Source: JAYZDB01 sp036338025 (GTDB lineage: Bacteria > Planctomycetota > UBA1135 > UBA2386). From it: DNA of 25,450 nucleotides. The position numbers and the translations under genes were made by a program. This document shows positions 1 to 7,306 of the stretch, one piece after another (position 1 is the first letter of the stretch; each line of letters starts with the position of its first letter). The notes under the pieces were generated by a model. The model was not told where the DNA came from, ran no database searches, and saw nothing but the letters and a program-made list of their open reading frames with translations. Location: positions 1 through 25,450 of the forward strand of contig JAYZDB010000186.1 of the NCBI GenBank assembly GCA_036338025.1, read 5' to 3'.

Positions 1-321
1 AATGAAGAGACACCCGCCGATGGCGAAGCTGCTGCTGCCGATGGCGAAGCTGCTGCTGCCGATGGCGAAGCTGCTGCTGCCGATGGCGAAGCTGCTGCTG
101 CCGACGGCGAAGACGCAGCCACTGGCACTGAAGAAACCGGCGCCGACAGCACAGAGCAGGAGAGCAGCGAGGCACCACCCCCCGATGACACCTCCGAGCC
201 TGACGACACAGTAGCGGGTGATGCACCTGCGGATGCCGCGAGCGACGCGGTGACCACAGAATCCGAACCCGCGAACGCGTCCAACGAATCCACCGATCCC
301 GCACCGCAAACCGACAGCTAG
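1..321 (+). CDS. nusA: C-terminal tail of the gene upstream of infB, probably NusA (5' truncated)
   Basis: The window opens inside this gene. Frame 1 reads without a stop from the first base to the TAG at 319-321, giving 106 residues. The visible part is only a disordered, strongly acidic tail rich in Ala, Asp, Glu, Thr and Pro. It has four exact copies of the heptad DGEAAAA and a degenerate fifth, and ends in DPAPQTDS. No folded domain is in view, so the identity rests on synteny: nusA usually lies directly upstream of infB, and the genes after it (infB, ylxP, rbfA) complete that operon. NusA would be the transcription elongation and termination factor that binds RNA polymerase and nascent RNA through S1 and KH domains; acidic C-terminal extensions occur in some NusA proteins. 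The stop codon is 21 bp before the infB start. Another acidic-tailed protein cannot be excluded. Confidence 0.6.
   Translation, partial: NEETPADGEAAAADGEAAAADGEAAAADGEAAAADGEDAATGTEETGADSTEQESSEAPPPDDTSEPDDTVAGDAPADAASDAVTTESEPANASNESTDPAPQTDS
19..102 (+). repeat. Four perfect tandem copies of a 21-bp repeat in the acidic tail
   Basis: The unit GATGGCGAAGCTGCTGCTGCC occurs at 19-39, 40-60, 61-81 and 82-102, followed by a diverged fifth copy beginning GACGGCGAAGAC. It encodes the heptad DGEAAAA in the frame of the gene that ends at 321. Because the unit is a multiple of three, gain or loss of copies would keep the frame. The array starts only 18 bp into the window, but the preceding codons (NEETPA) are not a repeat copy, so it appears complete. 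Confidence 0.95.
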
Positions 322-333
322 TCCACCAAACCC

Positions 334-337
334 GGAG
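334..337 (+). promoter_or_regulatory. Ribosome binding site supporting the TTG start of infB
   Basis: GGAG lies 5 nt before the TTG at 343-345, the normal Shine-Dalgarno spacing. The protein from this TTG begins MSKLRVYDLAKQYG, the expected N-terminus of bacterial IF2, so the site decides the start in the absence of a suitable ATG. Confidence 0.7.
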
Positions 338-342
338 AAGGC

Positions 343-2991
343 TTGAGCAAGCTACGCGTATACGACCTGGCCAAACAATACGGCAAGAAAGGCCCCGAAA
401 TGGCGGAGATCCTCCGCAGCATGGGGTTCACCGTGAAAGGCCACATGTCGGTACTGGACGAAGCCGACCAGATGATGGCTGTCGCACGCCTCGAGGCCGG
501 CGGGCTTCGGCCGGCGGGCGGAGATTCGGACAACGGCGGGACGGCTAGCACGGGCCTGAAGAAGAAAACCCTGGTCAAGAAAGCCCTTCCTGGCGAAGGC
601 CTGAGAAAGAAGCTGCCCGCAAAGAAGGGGCTGAAGTCCACGGACGACCCCGATACCGGAGCCGAGGACACCGTCGCTGCTGAGATACCGGACGAGGTCA
701 CAGAAGATGTCGCCGCAGAGACCCCCGACGAAGTCAGCGCTGAGCCCGAAGCGGAGAAGACAGAAACCCCTGAACCCGACACGAGTCCGGATCCAGAGGA
801 GGCAGCAGCAGCTAGTCAGCCAACCGAAACCAGCGAATCCGCTGCCGCGACAGGCCAAGAGGCTGCTGTCGATGACGACGCGGCAGGCAGCGACGAGACT
901 GGCGACGGAGAGTCCCAGGCCGGCATCAAGCGGCTGATCCAACCTCAGCAAAAAGCCACGGTGGTCGGCAAGATCCAACTTCCGGAGTCGACGATTCGAG
1001 ACGCCAACCGACGCTCGGCGCCGCGCGATCCGAATTCTGTCGACCACGCCCTACGGGCCAAGGCCTTGAGCCACACCCAGTCGCGTTCTGCCACCCGGGC
1101 TGGCGGCATCCGCAGGGGACCTGGGCGAGGGCCGCACATGCGTGGCCGCGGTCGCGACCAGCGCGGCACTATGCGGCGCAACCGGGGTGCCAGCTCGATC
1201 AGTTCGACCATCGATCCAAACAAGGAAGTCGAGATCCAACCCCCCATCACCGTCAAGGGTCTCTCCGAGGCACTCGGTGTGAAGGTCAGCGAACTGATCC
1301 AGGTCTTGATGGGCCAACTCAAGATCGTCGGCAAGACCATCAACTCCTTCCTGGACCCGGAAGAAGTCGAACTCATCGCCCTCGAGCTGGAGCGCAAGAT
1401 CAAGATCGTCGAGCAGACTGACGTAGAGGAAGAGCTACTCGAGGGCTTCTCCAGCGCAGTTGTAGACATCGAGTCCGAACATCGCGCACCAGTGCTCACC
1501 TTCATGGGTCACGTCGATCACGGCAAGACCACCCTGCTCGACGCCCTGCGTCAAAGCGACGTCGTCAAGGGCGAGGCCGGAGGAATCACCCAGCACATCG
1601 GCGCATATCGGGTCACCACCAAGAACGACTCCCAGTTCGTCGTACTCGACACACCGGGCCACGCCGCCTTTACCTCGATGCGGGCCCGCGGCGCCAGTCT
1701 GACTGACATCGTCGTGTTGGTGGTCGCGGCCGACGATGGTGTCATGCCGCAGACCGAGGAAGCGGTCAACCACGCCCTGCAGGGCAAGGTGCCGATCATC
1801 GTCGCCGTCAACAAATGCGATGCCCCCGGCGCCAACCCTATGCAGGTTCGCCAACAGTTGTCCGTCAAGGGCCTGCAAGCCGAAGAATGGGGCGGCAGCG
1901 TCCAGATGATCGACGTCTCTGCACTCACCGGGCAAGGCCTGGACGATCTCGTCGAAAAGATCATGCTTGAGGCGGAGTTGCTCGAACTCGAAGCCAAATC
2001 CGAAGCACCGGGCTCTGGTATCGTCATTGAGTCACGTCAGTCTGCTAATCAGGGCGTCGTGGTAAGTGTCCTGGTAACCGACGGGACCCTGCACGTTCGT
2101 GACATGATGATCTGCGGCGAGAGCTACTCGCGCGTACGCGGCATGGTCGATGACCATGGCAACAGCCTGACCGAAGCCGGGCCCTCGACGCCGGTGTCCA
2201 TCATTGGCCTGGCCAAACTGCCCACACCCGGCGACAAGTTCTTGATCGTAAAGGACGCCAAGAAGGCCAAGGAAGTGGTCGAAGAACGCCAACGCCGCGC
2301 TCGGGCCAACGATCTGGCTGATCGTTCACGGATCACCGCTGAGAACCTGGCTGCCAAGCTGCGCGATCAACAGATCGACGAGCTCAAGGTGGTGCTCAAG
2401 GCAGACGTCATGGGTTCTCTCGAGCCCATCCGAAACAGCCTTGCCGACATCGGGACGGACGAGGTACGCGTCAACGTGATCCACAAGGGTCTCGGTGCGG
2501 TTACCGAAAACGATGTAGTCCTGGCCGAGGCTTCCGAGGCCATCGTCATCGCGTTCAACACAATTACCGAGCAGGCCGCCCGGCAGACCGCCGAACGGGT
2601 CGGCGTGGAGATCCGACAGTACGAGATCATCTACAAACTCCTCGACGACATGCGAGACGCCCTCGAAGGCATGCTCAAGCCCGATGAGGTCGAGACGATT
2701 GAGGGCCACGCCGAGATTCGTGCGATCTTCAAGTCCAGCAAGCACGGCAACATCTCCGGTTGCTTCATCACCGATGGACTCGTCAATCGCAACCACCACG
2801 CTCGCGTCACTCGGGATGGCACGATCGTTTACCGCGGCAAGATCGCCAGCCTACGCCGTATCGACGACGATGTCCGCGAGGTCAAGGAAGGCTACGAGTG
2901 CGGATTGACGGTCACGAACTTCAACGACGTCAAGGTCGGCGATGTGCTGGAGTTCTTCTCCGTCAACCTCGTCGCGCGCAAGCTGGACTGA
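343..2991 (+). CDS. infB: Translation initiation factor IF-2
   Basis: This GTPase positions fMet-tRNA on the 30S subunit and promotes subunit joining. The 882-residue product has a first IF2 N-terminal module at about residues 1-55 (RVYDLAKQYG), then a long Ala/Glu/Pro/Thr linker to about residue 190, an Arg/Gly-rich stretch near 240-285, and a second IF2 N-terminal module near 300-360. The G domain is complete: G1 GHVDHGKT at 389-396, G2 around GGITQHIGAY 413-422, G3 DTPGH 436-440, G4 NKCD 490-493 and G5 SAL 526-528. Domains II to IV follow to the C-terminus, including the initiator-tRNA-binding end region. The start is TTG, chosen from the ribosome binding site and the conserved N-terminus. 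It sits between the probable nusA and ylxP (7-bp gap), as in classical nusA-infB operons. Length and motifs are normal for the family. Confidence 0.98.
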   Translation: MSKLRVYDLAKQYGKKGPEMAEILRSMGFTVKGHMSVLDEADQMMAVARLEAGGLRPAGGDSDNGGTASTGLKKKTLVKKALPGEGLRKKLPAKKGLKSTDDPDTGAEDTVAAEIPDEVTEDVAAETPDEVSAEPEAEKTETPEPDTSPDPEEAAAASQPTETSESAAATGQEAAVDDDAAGSDETGDGESQAGIKRLIQPQQKATVVGKIQLPESTIRDANRRSAPRDPNSVDHALRAKALSHTQSRSATRAGGIRRGPGRGPHMRGRGRDQRGTMRRNRGASSISSTIDPNKEVEIQPPITVKGLSEALGVKVSELIQVLMGQLKIVGKTINSFLDPEEVELIALELERKIKIVEQTDVEEELLEGFSSAVVDIESEHRAPVLTFMGHVDHGKTTLLDALRQSDVVKGEAGGITQHIGAYRVTTKNDSQFVVLDTPGHAAFTSMRARGASLTDIVVLVVAADDGVMPQTEEAVNHALQGKVPIIVAVNKCDAPGANPMQVRQQLSVKGLQAEEWGGSVQMIDVSALTGQGLDDLVEKIMLEAELLELEAKSEAPGSGIVIESRQSANQGVVVSVLVTDGTLHVRDMMICGESYSRVRGMVDDHGNSLTEAGPSTPVSIIGLAKLPTPGDKFLIVKDAKKAKEVVEERQRRARANDLADRSRITAENLAAKLRDQQIDELKVVLKADVMGSLEPIRNSLADIGTDEVRVNVIHKGLGAVTENDVVLAEASEAIVIAFNTITEQAARQTAERVGVEIRQYEIIYKLLDDMRDALEGMLKPDEVETIEGHAEIRAIFKSSKHGNISGCFITDGLVNRNHHARVTRDGTIVYRGKIASLRRIDDDVREVKEGYECGLTVTNFNDVKVGDVLEFFSVNLVARKLD

Positions 2992-2998
2992 TACCACG

Positions 2999-3292
2999 AT
3001 GCTCCACATCGGGGTGTTGCAGTTCACCATCGAAATCAGCTACGCAACCTCGTTGAAGGACAAACGTAGCGTGCTGACCAGCCTGCGCGAGAAACTGCGT
3101 CGAAGCCACAACATCTCGATCGCCGAAATCGCAGATCAAGACGAGTGGACAACTGCCACCCTGGGCATCGCTGCCGCTGGCAGTAACATCCCCCAGATCA
3201 ACAGCCTGCTAGACCGCATTGTAAATGCATTGGAGGAGTGGCGCACCGCCACCCTGGTCGACCACCGCATCGAGATCTTCAGCCCGTCATGA
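2999..3292 (+). CDS. ylxP: DUF503 family protein, YlxP-like
   Basis: A 97-residue protein starting at ATG 2999, MLHIGVLQFTIEI. The family signature is visible: SLKDKRSVLTSLREKLRRSHNISIAEIADQD, cut here to its recognisable blocks SLKDKRSV and NISIAEI, followed by a W-x-x-A-T-L-G-I block (EWTTATLGIAAAGS). DUF503/YlxP proteins are small alpha/beta proteins encoded between infB and rbfA in Bacillus and other bacteria; a role connected with ribosome maturation has been suggested from this context but the biochemical function is not established. The gene starts 7 bp after infB, and its TGA overlaps the ATG of rbfA in an ATGA arrangement, which suggests translational coupling. No strong ribosome binding site precedes it. 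Confidence 0.9.
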   Translation: MLHIGVLQFTIEISYATSLKDKRSVLTSLREKLRRSHNISIAEIADQDEWTTATLGIAAAGSNIPQINSLLDRIVNALEEWRTATLVDHRIEIFSPS

Positions 3293-3690
3293 ACGAACGT
3301 CGCATCGCTCGCATCGAGCAACAGATCAAGGAACGGGTTGCCAACCTCCTGCTCCACGAAATCGCAGATCCGCGGGTTGGCTTCGTCACCATCTCGCGGG
3401 TTGAGATCGACAAGGAGATGCAGCGATGCATCGTGTTCTGGAGCGTACTCGGGGACGACACAGCCCGGAAGTTGACCGCCGACGCCCTGCACAACGCCAC
3501 CGGCCATCTCCGGAGCCAGGTTGCCGCGGTACTCAACACCCGCACGGTGCCAAAACTCGAGTTTCGGCATGACGAAAGTGTGTCCGGGTCAATTGAGATG
3601 CAAACGCTGCTCGACGACCTGCGCAAAGAGCGGGAGGCACTTGAGAACACCGACGATCCGGACTCCGAACCCGAGTCCGACCCGGAATAG
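3289..3690 (+). CDS. rbfA: Ribosome-binding factor A
   Basis: RbfA is a single KH-fold protein that binds the immature 30S subunit and assists late 16S rRNA maturation, including cold adaptation in well-studied bacteria. The 133-residue product starts at the ATG that overlaps the ylxP stop (ATGA at 3289-3292). The family pattern is clear: RIARIEQQIKERVANLL at the start, then DPRVGFVTISRVEI, a VFWSV strand, and the end of the core VPKLEFRHDESV followed by a helix with LLDDL. It ends in an acidic tail (DDPDSEPESDPE), recalling the acidic tail of the gene at the start of the window. It is the last visible gene of the nusA-infB operon; truB, which often follows, is absent. Confidence 0.94.
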   Translation: MNERRIARIEQQIKERVANLLLHEIADPRVGFVTISRVEIDKEMQRCIVFWSVLGDDTARKLTADALHNATGHLRSQVAAVLNTRTVPKLEFRHDESVSGSIEMQTLLDDLRKEREALENTDDPDSEPESDPE

Positions 3691-4004
3691 GCCACTGACC
3701 ACAACGATCACGGAATGTCGCCGAACTCGCACGGTGAAGGAAAGCCCACAGCCCGTGCGCGCACTCTCGGGTGCCAGTCTACAAGCCCAACCGGCACGGC
3801 TCGCAATCTCCATCACGGCACCTCCTGAAGATCGGTAGCAGGGCGCTTGTGCGACTTCGAATCGCGTAATGGCGAAGCGCCGGATGCAAAAGGAAATCCT
3901 GATGGGCTCTCGACTCACATGCCCCACGGGATCCGCGGCCAATCCATGCGTTACGAAGTCGATCTCCCCTGGTCGGACGCCCGCGAAGGAGTAGATTACT
4001 GGGC
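3691..4004 (+). other. Intergenic gap of 314 bp between rbfA and the PSCyt1/PSD1 gene
   Basis: No plus-strand gene is convincing here. The stretch contains an inverted repeat at 3842-3881 and, on the minus strand, an AGGAGG at 3821-3826 seven nt before an ATG that opens a 74-codon reading frame running back into rbfA (see findings). AGGAG at 3987-3991 may serve the next gene, although its 13-nt spacing to ATG 4005 is long. No clear sigma-70-type promoter pair was seen. Confidence 0.6.
3842..3881. repeat. Inverted repeat with a nested inner hairpin
   Basis: GGCGCTT at 3842-3848 is the exact reverse complement of AAGCGCC at 3875-3881. Inside it, GCGA at 3851-3854 pairs with TCGC at 3862-3865 around a CTTCGAA loop. 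There is no T-run on either side, so it is not a typical intrinsic terminator. It lies downstream of rbfA and may be an RNA structure or a protein site; function unknown. Confidence 0.4.
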
Positions 4005-7000
4005 ATGGTGCGCCCCCACCGACTTGCCCCGGTACGGATGCTGCTGGCAGCTCTGTCTGCCGGGCTGCTCTGTACAACGCTGGGCGCGCAGGACCCCTCG
4101 TCAGCAGCGGTCGACTTCTTCGAGGAGAAGGTTCGACCCTTGCTCGCCACGCGTTGCTACAAGTGCCACGGCCCAGACAAGCAGGAATCAAACCTGCGGC
4201 TCGACCACATCTCTTTCCTGCTCAAAGGTGGTGAACGTGGCCCGGCCCTGCAACCAGGCAAACCCGAGGCAAGCCGGATCCTCAGCGCCGTCGGCTACCA
4301 AGACGAAGACCTCAAGATGCCGCCCAAAGGACGGCTGCTGGCTGGCGACATCGCGACACTCCGACAGTGGGTCGCGGCGGGTGCCGCCTGGCCCAACGAA
4401 CCGGTCCCGACCGCGGCACCAAAAAAGCCGACCTTCGACCTGCGCAAGCGTCATCAGGCCCATTGGAGTTGGCGAGCCCTGCAAGAACCGCCGCAACCAG
4501 ACGTAACTGATCCGACCTGGAACCAACAAGCGATCGATCGGTTCGTATTTCGTCGAATGCTCGACCAGGGACTGCAACCAGCAGATCCTGCAGACCGAGC
4601 GACGCTGCTTCGGCGCGTGACTTTCGACCTCACCGGCATGCCGCCATCGATTGCCGCGCAAGACGAGTTTCTCGCAGATGACAGCCCCAACGCGTACACG
4701 GCCCTGGTCGAGCGCTTGTTGGCCTCAAAGCACTTTGGAGAACATTGGGCCCGCCATTGGTTGGACCTGGCACGCTATGCGGAATCGCTGGGCCACGAGT
4801 TCGACTACAAGATTCCAAATGCCTATCGGTATCGCGACTACGTAATCCGAGCCTTCAACGCTGACCTGCCGTACGACCAGTTCGTGCGGGAACAGATCGC
4901 TGGCGACCTGATCCAACCTCCCCGCCTGGACAAGGACGGTCACAATGAATCCGCTATCGGTACCGGGTTGTATTGGCTGGTAGAGCAGACCCACGCGCCG
5001 GTAGACGTGCGACAGCATCAGTCGGATCGCCGAGACAACCAGATCGACGTGCTGACGAAGACCTTCCTCGGCCTTACGGTCGGTTGTGCACGCTGCCACG
5101 ACCACAAGTTTGATGCAATCTCGACCGCCGACTACTACGCACTCAGTGGCTTCCTCAAGAGTTCACGCTTCGCACAAATCGATAGCAGCCCACCGACCGG
5201 GGCAAACGACATCAACGAGTTTGCCGGCGCAAACCGGGCGTTTCGCGCAGCCTGGCTAAAACAACTTCACGGCATAGATTCCGGCATCGCAAAACCGCTG
5301 CGGGTCGCCGTCGGCATACCCCTACCGCCCCCAACCAAGAAGAAGGGCGAGACATCAAAGACCAGCGCCGATCTGATCGGACGCTGGGTTCAGGCCCTGG
5401 CCGAAGTGGCCGTCGGGCGCGACCGTTTGCACCCCCTCCACGGCTTCCACCTGCTCAAGAAACAGCCTGGGCTCGACCTGCGGAAGTACTGGCAACCGAC
5501 CGGCGCCAGTCTTGCCCAGTTCGAGAAGACTGGCGCTGTTCCGCTGGCAGACTTTCGGACCGACGACTACTCCAAGTGGTTCGTCCAGGGCAAGGCGTTC
5601 GGCACCGGCCCGACAAGAGCCCCGATCTTCTTGCGTCGCCAGGATGGCAAGGCTCTGGCGCAAAGCAAGGGATGGGCATTCAGCGCTACTCAGGGCCTAC
5701 ATGCCCAAGGGGTGTTGCGCTCCCAGACCTTCGAAATCCAAAAGCGCTACCTGCACTTCTTTGGTTTCGGGATGGAAGCCCGAGTGCGGCTCGTTCTCGA
5801 GGGCTTCAACATCATTCGCGCCCCGATCTACGGCCAGTTACACCAGCTGATAAACAACGAAACTCCGCGCTGGTACACCATCGATCTCTCGATGTGGAAA
5901 GGCCGCCAGGGCTACCTCGCATTCGTAGACCAACAGCCAGCGGCACTCGGAGAGCCTTCTCGTGGCGGTGGCTACAAGGCAAATGGTTACCTCGCCGTGC
6001 AACAAGTCTGGTTCTCGGACTCTCGGACTGTCCCCGAAGCCAGACGTAATTACCCAAGCTGGTTACTCGGCAAAGGGCCGGACCCGATCAACAGCCCCGA
6101 ACTTCTCATCCAGCGTTTCGCGCAGGCCGTGGAGCATGCCCAGCAATCCTTGCTTGATGGCACCCTTGAGCACCACCACGCTCACCTGCTGAACTTGCTG
6201 TGGGACAAAAAACTGCTCGGTGACGAATCCAAGGAACTGCAAGCCCTGCGAGCGGCACTCGAGAAAGTCGAGAACAAGATCGGCGTCAGCCGCCACAGCC
6301 CAGGCATGGTCGACGGCACAGGTGAGGATGAACACATCTATCTTCGTGGGCGGCACAACCATCTCGGTCCCTTGGTTCCACGCCGAATCCTCGAAGCTCT
6401 GGGCGGCAAACAGCAGCAGTCGCTGCGCCGCCAAGATGGCAGCGGACGGCTGCACCTGGCGGAACGCATCCTGGCCCCCGAAAACCCCTACCCTGCTCGG
6501 GTCATCGTCAACCGTTTGTGGCACCACCTGTTCGGCAGAGGCATCGTTCGAACCGTCGACAATTTCGGAGTGCTCGGCGAGAAACCCAGCCATCCACAAC
6601 TCCTCGACTGGCTGGCGGCTGGCTTCATCGCCGACGGCTGGTCAATCAAGCGAGCGATCCGACGTATCGTCCTGTCACGCACCTACCAGCAGTCGAGTAA
6701 CGCGTCCGAATCTGCGTTGCGGAAGGACCCGTCCAACGTGTTTCTTAGTCATGCATCCGTACGCCGCATCACGAGCGAATCGATCCGAGATTCGATTCTC
6801 ACAACGAGCGGGCGACTCGACACCAAAATGTTTGGACCCAGCGTACCAGTGCACATCGATAAATTCACCGAGGGCCGTGGCCGCCCGGGCCAGGGTCCCG
6901 TCGACGGCAATGGACGGCGTAGCATCTATCTCCAGGTGACGCGGAACTTCTTGTCATCCTTCCTACTGGCTTTCGACATGCCACGCCCGGTTCAAACCAT

Positions 7001-7304
7001 GGGCCTCCGCGACGTGACCAACGTCCCGTCACAAGCACTCGCCATGCTCAACGACCCATTCGTCCTGGCCGAGGCAAAGCGCTGGGCCAAGCATGTCACC
7101 ACCACCAAGGGTTCGAAGGCCAGAATTCGGCGGATCTACCGCGAAGGTCTGGCCCGCGTGCCCGGAGCCGATGAAATCCAGATGGTCGAGACATTCCTGC
7201 GCCAGCAGTGCAAGATCTACCGCTGCAAGATCTCCGACCCGCGGCCATGGGAAGATCTCTGCCACTCCATTTTCAACGTCAAGGAGTTCATCCTCCTACG
7301 CTAG
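4005..7304 (+). CDS. Secreted PSCyt1-DUF1549-DUF1553 (PSD1) protein
   Basis: This 1099-residue exported protein belongs to the large planctomycete cytochrome-like family, whose biochemical role is not settled; it is often proposed to act in polysaccharide breakdown. An N-terminal hydrophobic signal covers about residues 11-28 (MLLAALSAGLLCTTLGA). A PSCyt1 heme c domain follows, with CYKCH at 51-55 and a likely axial Met at 105 in KMPP. DUF1549 (PSCyt2) spans about 150-370 and contains the family's second CxxCH, CARCH at 361-365. A less conserved middle region at about 510-660 looks beta-rich. DUF1553 (PSD1) runs from about 800 to 1070, with NPYPARVIVNRLWHHLFGRG and the ending LCHSIFNVKEFILLR. 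ATG 4005 is chosen as start; Met12 (ATG 4038) would also leave a functional signal peptide. The DUF1501 gene starts 2 bp after the stop, so the two are one transcription unit. Confidence 0.93.
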   Translation: MVRPHRLAPVRMLLAALSAGLLCTTLGAQDPSSAAVDFFEEKVRPLLATRCYKCHGPDKQESNLRLDHISFLLKGGERGPALQPGKPEASRILSAVGYQDEDLKMPPKGRLLAGDIATLRQWVAAGAAWPNEPVPTAAPKKPTFDLRKRHQAHWSWRALQEPPQPDVTDPTWNQQAIDRFVFRRMLDQGLQPADPADRATLLRRVTFDLTGMPPSIAAQDEFLADDSPNAYTALVERLLASKHFGEHWARHWLDLARYAESLGHEFDYKIPNAYRYRDYVIRAFNADLPYDQFVREQIAGDLIQPPRLDKDGHNESAIGTGLYWLVEQTHAPVDVRQHQSDRRDNQIDVLTKTFLGLTVGCARCHDHKFDAISTADYYALSGFLKSSRFAQIDSSPPTGANDINEFAGANRAFRAAWLKQLHGIDSGIAKPLRVAVGIPLPPPTKKKGETSKTSADLIGRWVQALAEVAVGRDRLHPLHGFHLLKKQPGLDLRKYWQPTGASLAQFEKTGAVPLADFRTDDYSKWFVQGKAFGTGPTRAPIFLRRQDGKALAQSKGWAFSATQGLHAQGVLRSQTFEIQKRYLHFFGFGMEARVRLVLEGFNIIRAPIYGQLHQLINNETPRWYTIDLSMWKGRQGYLAFVDQQPAALGEPSRGGGYKANGYLAVQQVWFSDSRTVPEARRNYPSWLLGKGPDPINSPELLIQRFAQAVEHAQQSLLDGTLEHHHAHLLNLLWDKKLLGDESKELQALRAALEKVENKIGVSRHSPGMVDGTGEDEHIYLRGRHNHLGPLVPRRILEALGGKQQQSLRRQDGSGRLHLAERILAPENPYPARVIVNRLWHHLFGRGIVRTVDNFGVLGEKPSHPQLLDWLAAGFIADGWSIKRAIRRIVLSRTYQQSSNASESALRKDPSNVFLSHASVRRITSESIRDSILTTSGRLDTKMFGPSVPVHIDKFTEGRGRPGQGPVDGNGRRSIYLQVTRNFLSSFLLAFDMPRPVQTMGLRDVTNVPSQALAMLNDPFVLAEAKRWAKHVTTTKGSKARIRRIYREGLARVPGADEIQMVETFLRQQCKIYRCKISDPRPWEDLCHSIFNVKEFILLR

Positions 7305-7306
7305 CC

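Noticed and set aside
2..214. Reading frame encoding repeated MAKLLLP units
   Set aside because: It is the shifted frame of the 21-bp repeats. Frame 1 is open to a stop just before infB and has the acidic composition expected of a tail, so the alternative frame is a shadow.
3842..3881. tRNA or Sec-tRNA gene
   Set aside because: The 7-bp arms resemble an acceptor stem and TTCGAAT resembles a T loop, but the arms are only 26 nt apart and the T stem does not form in register.
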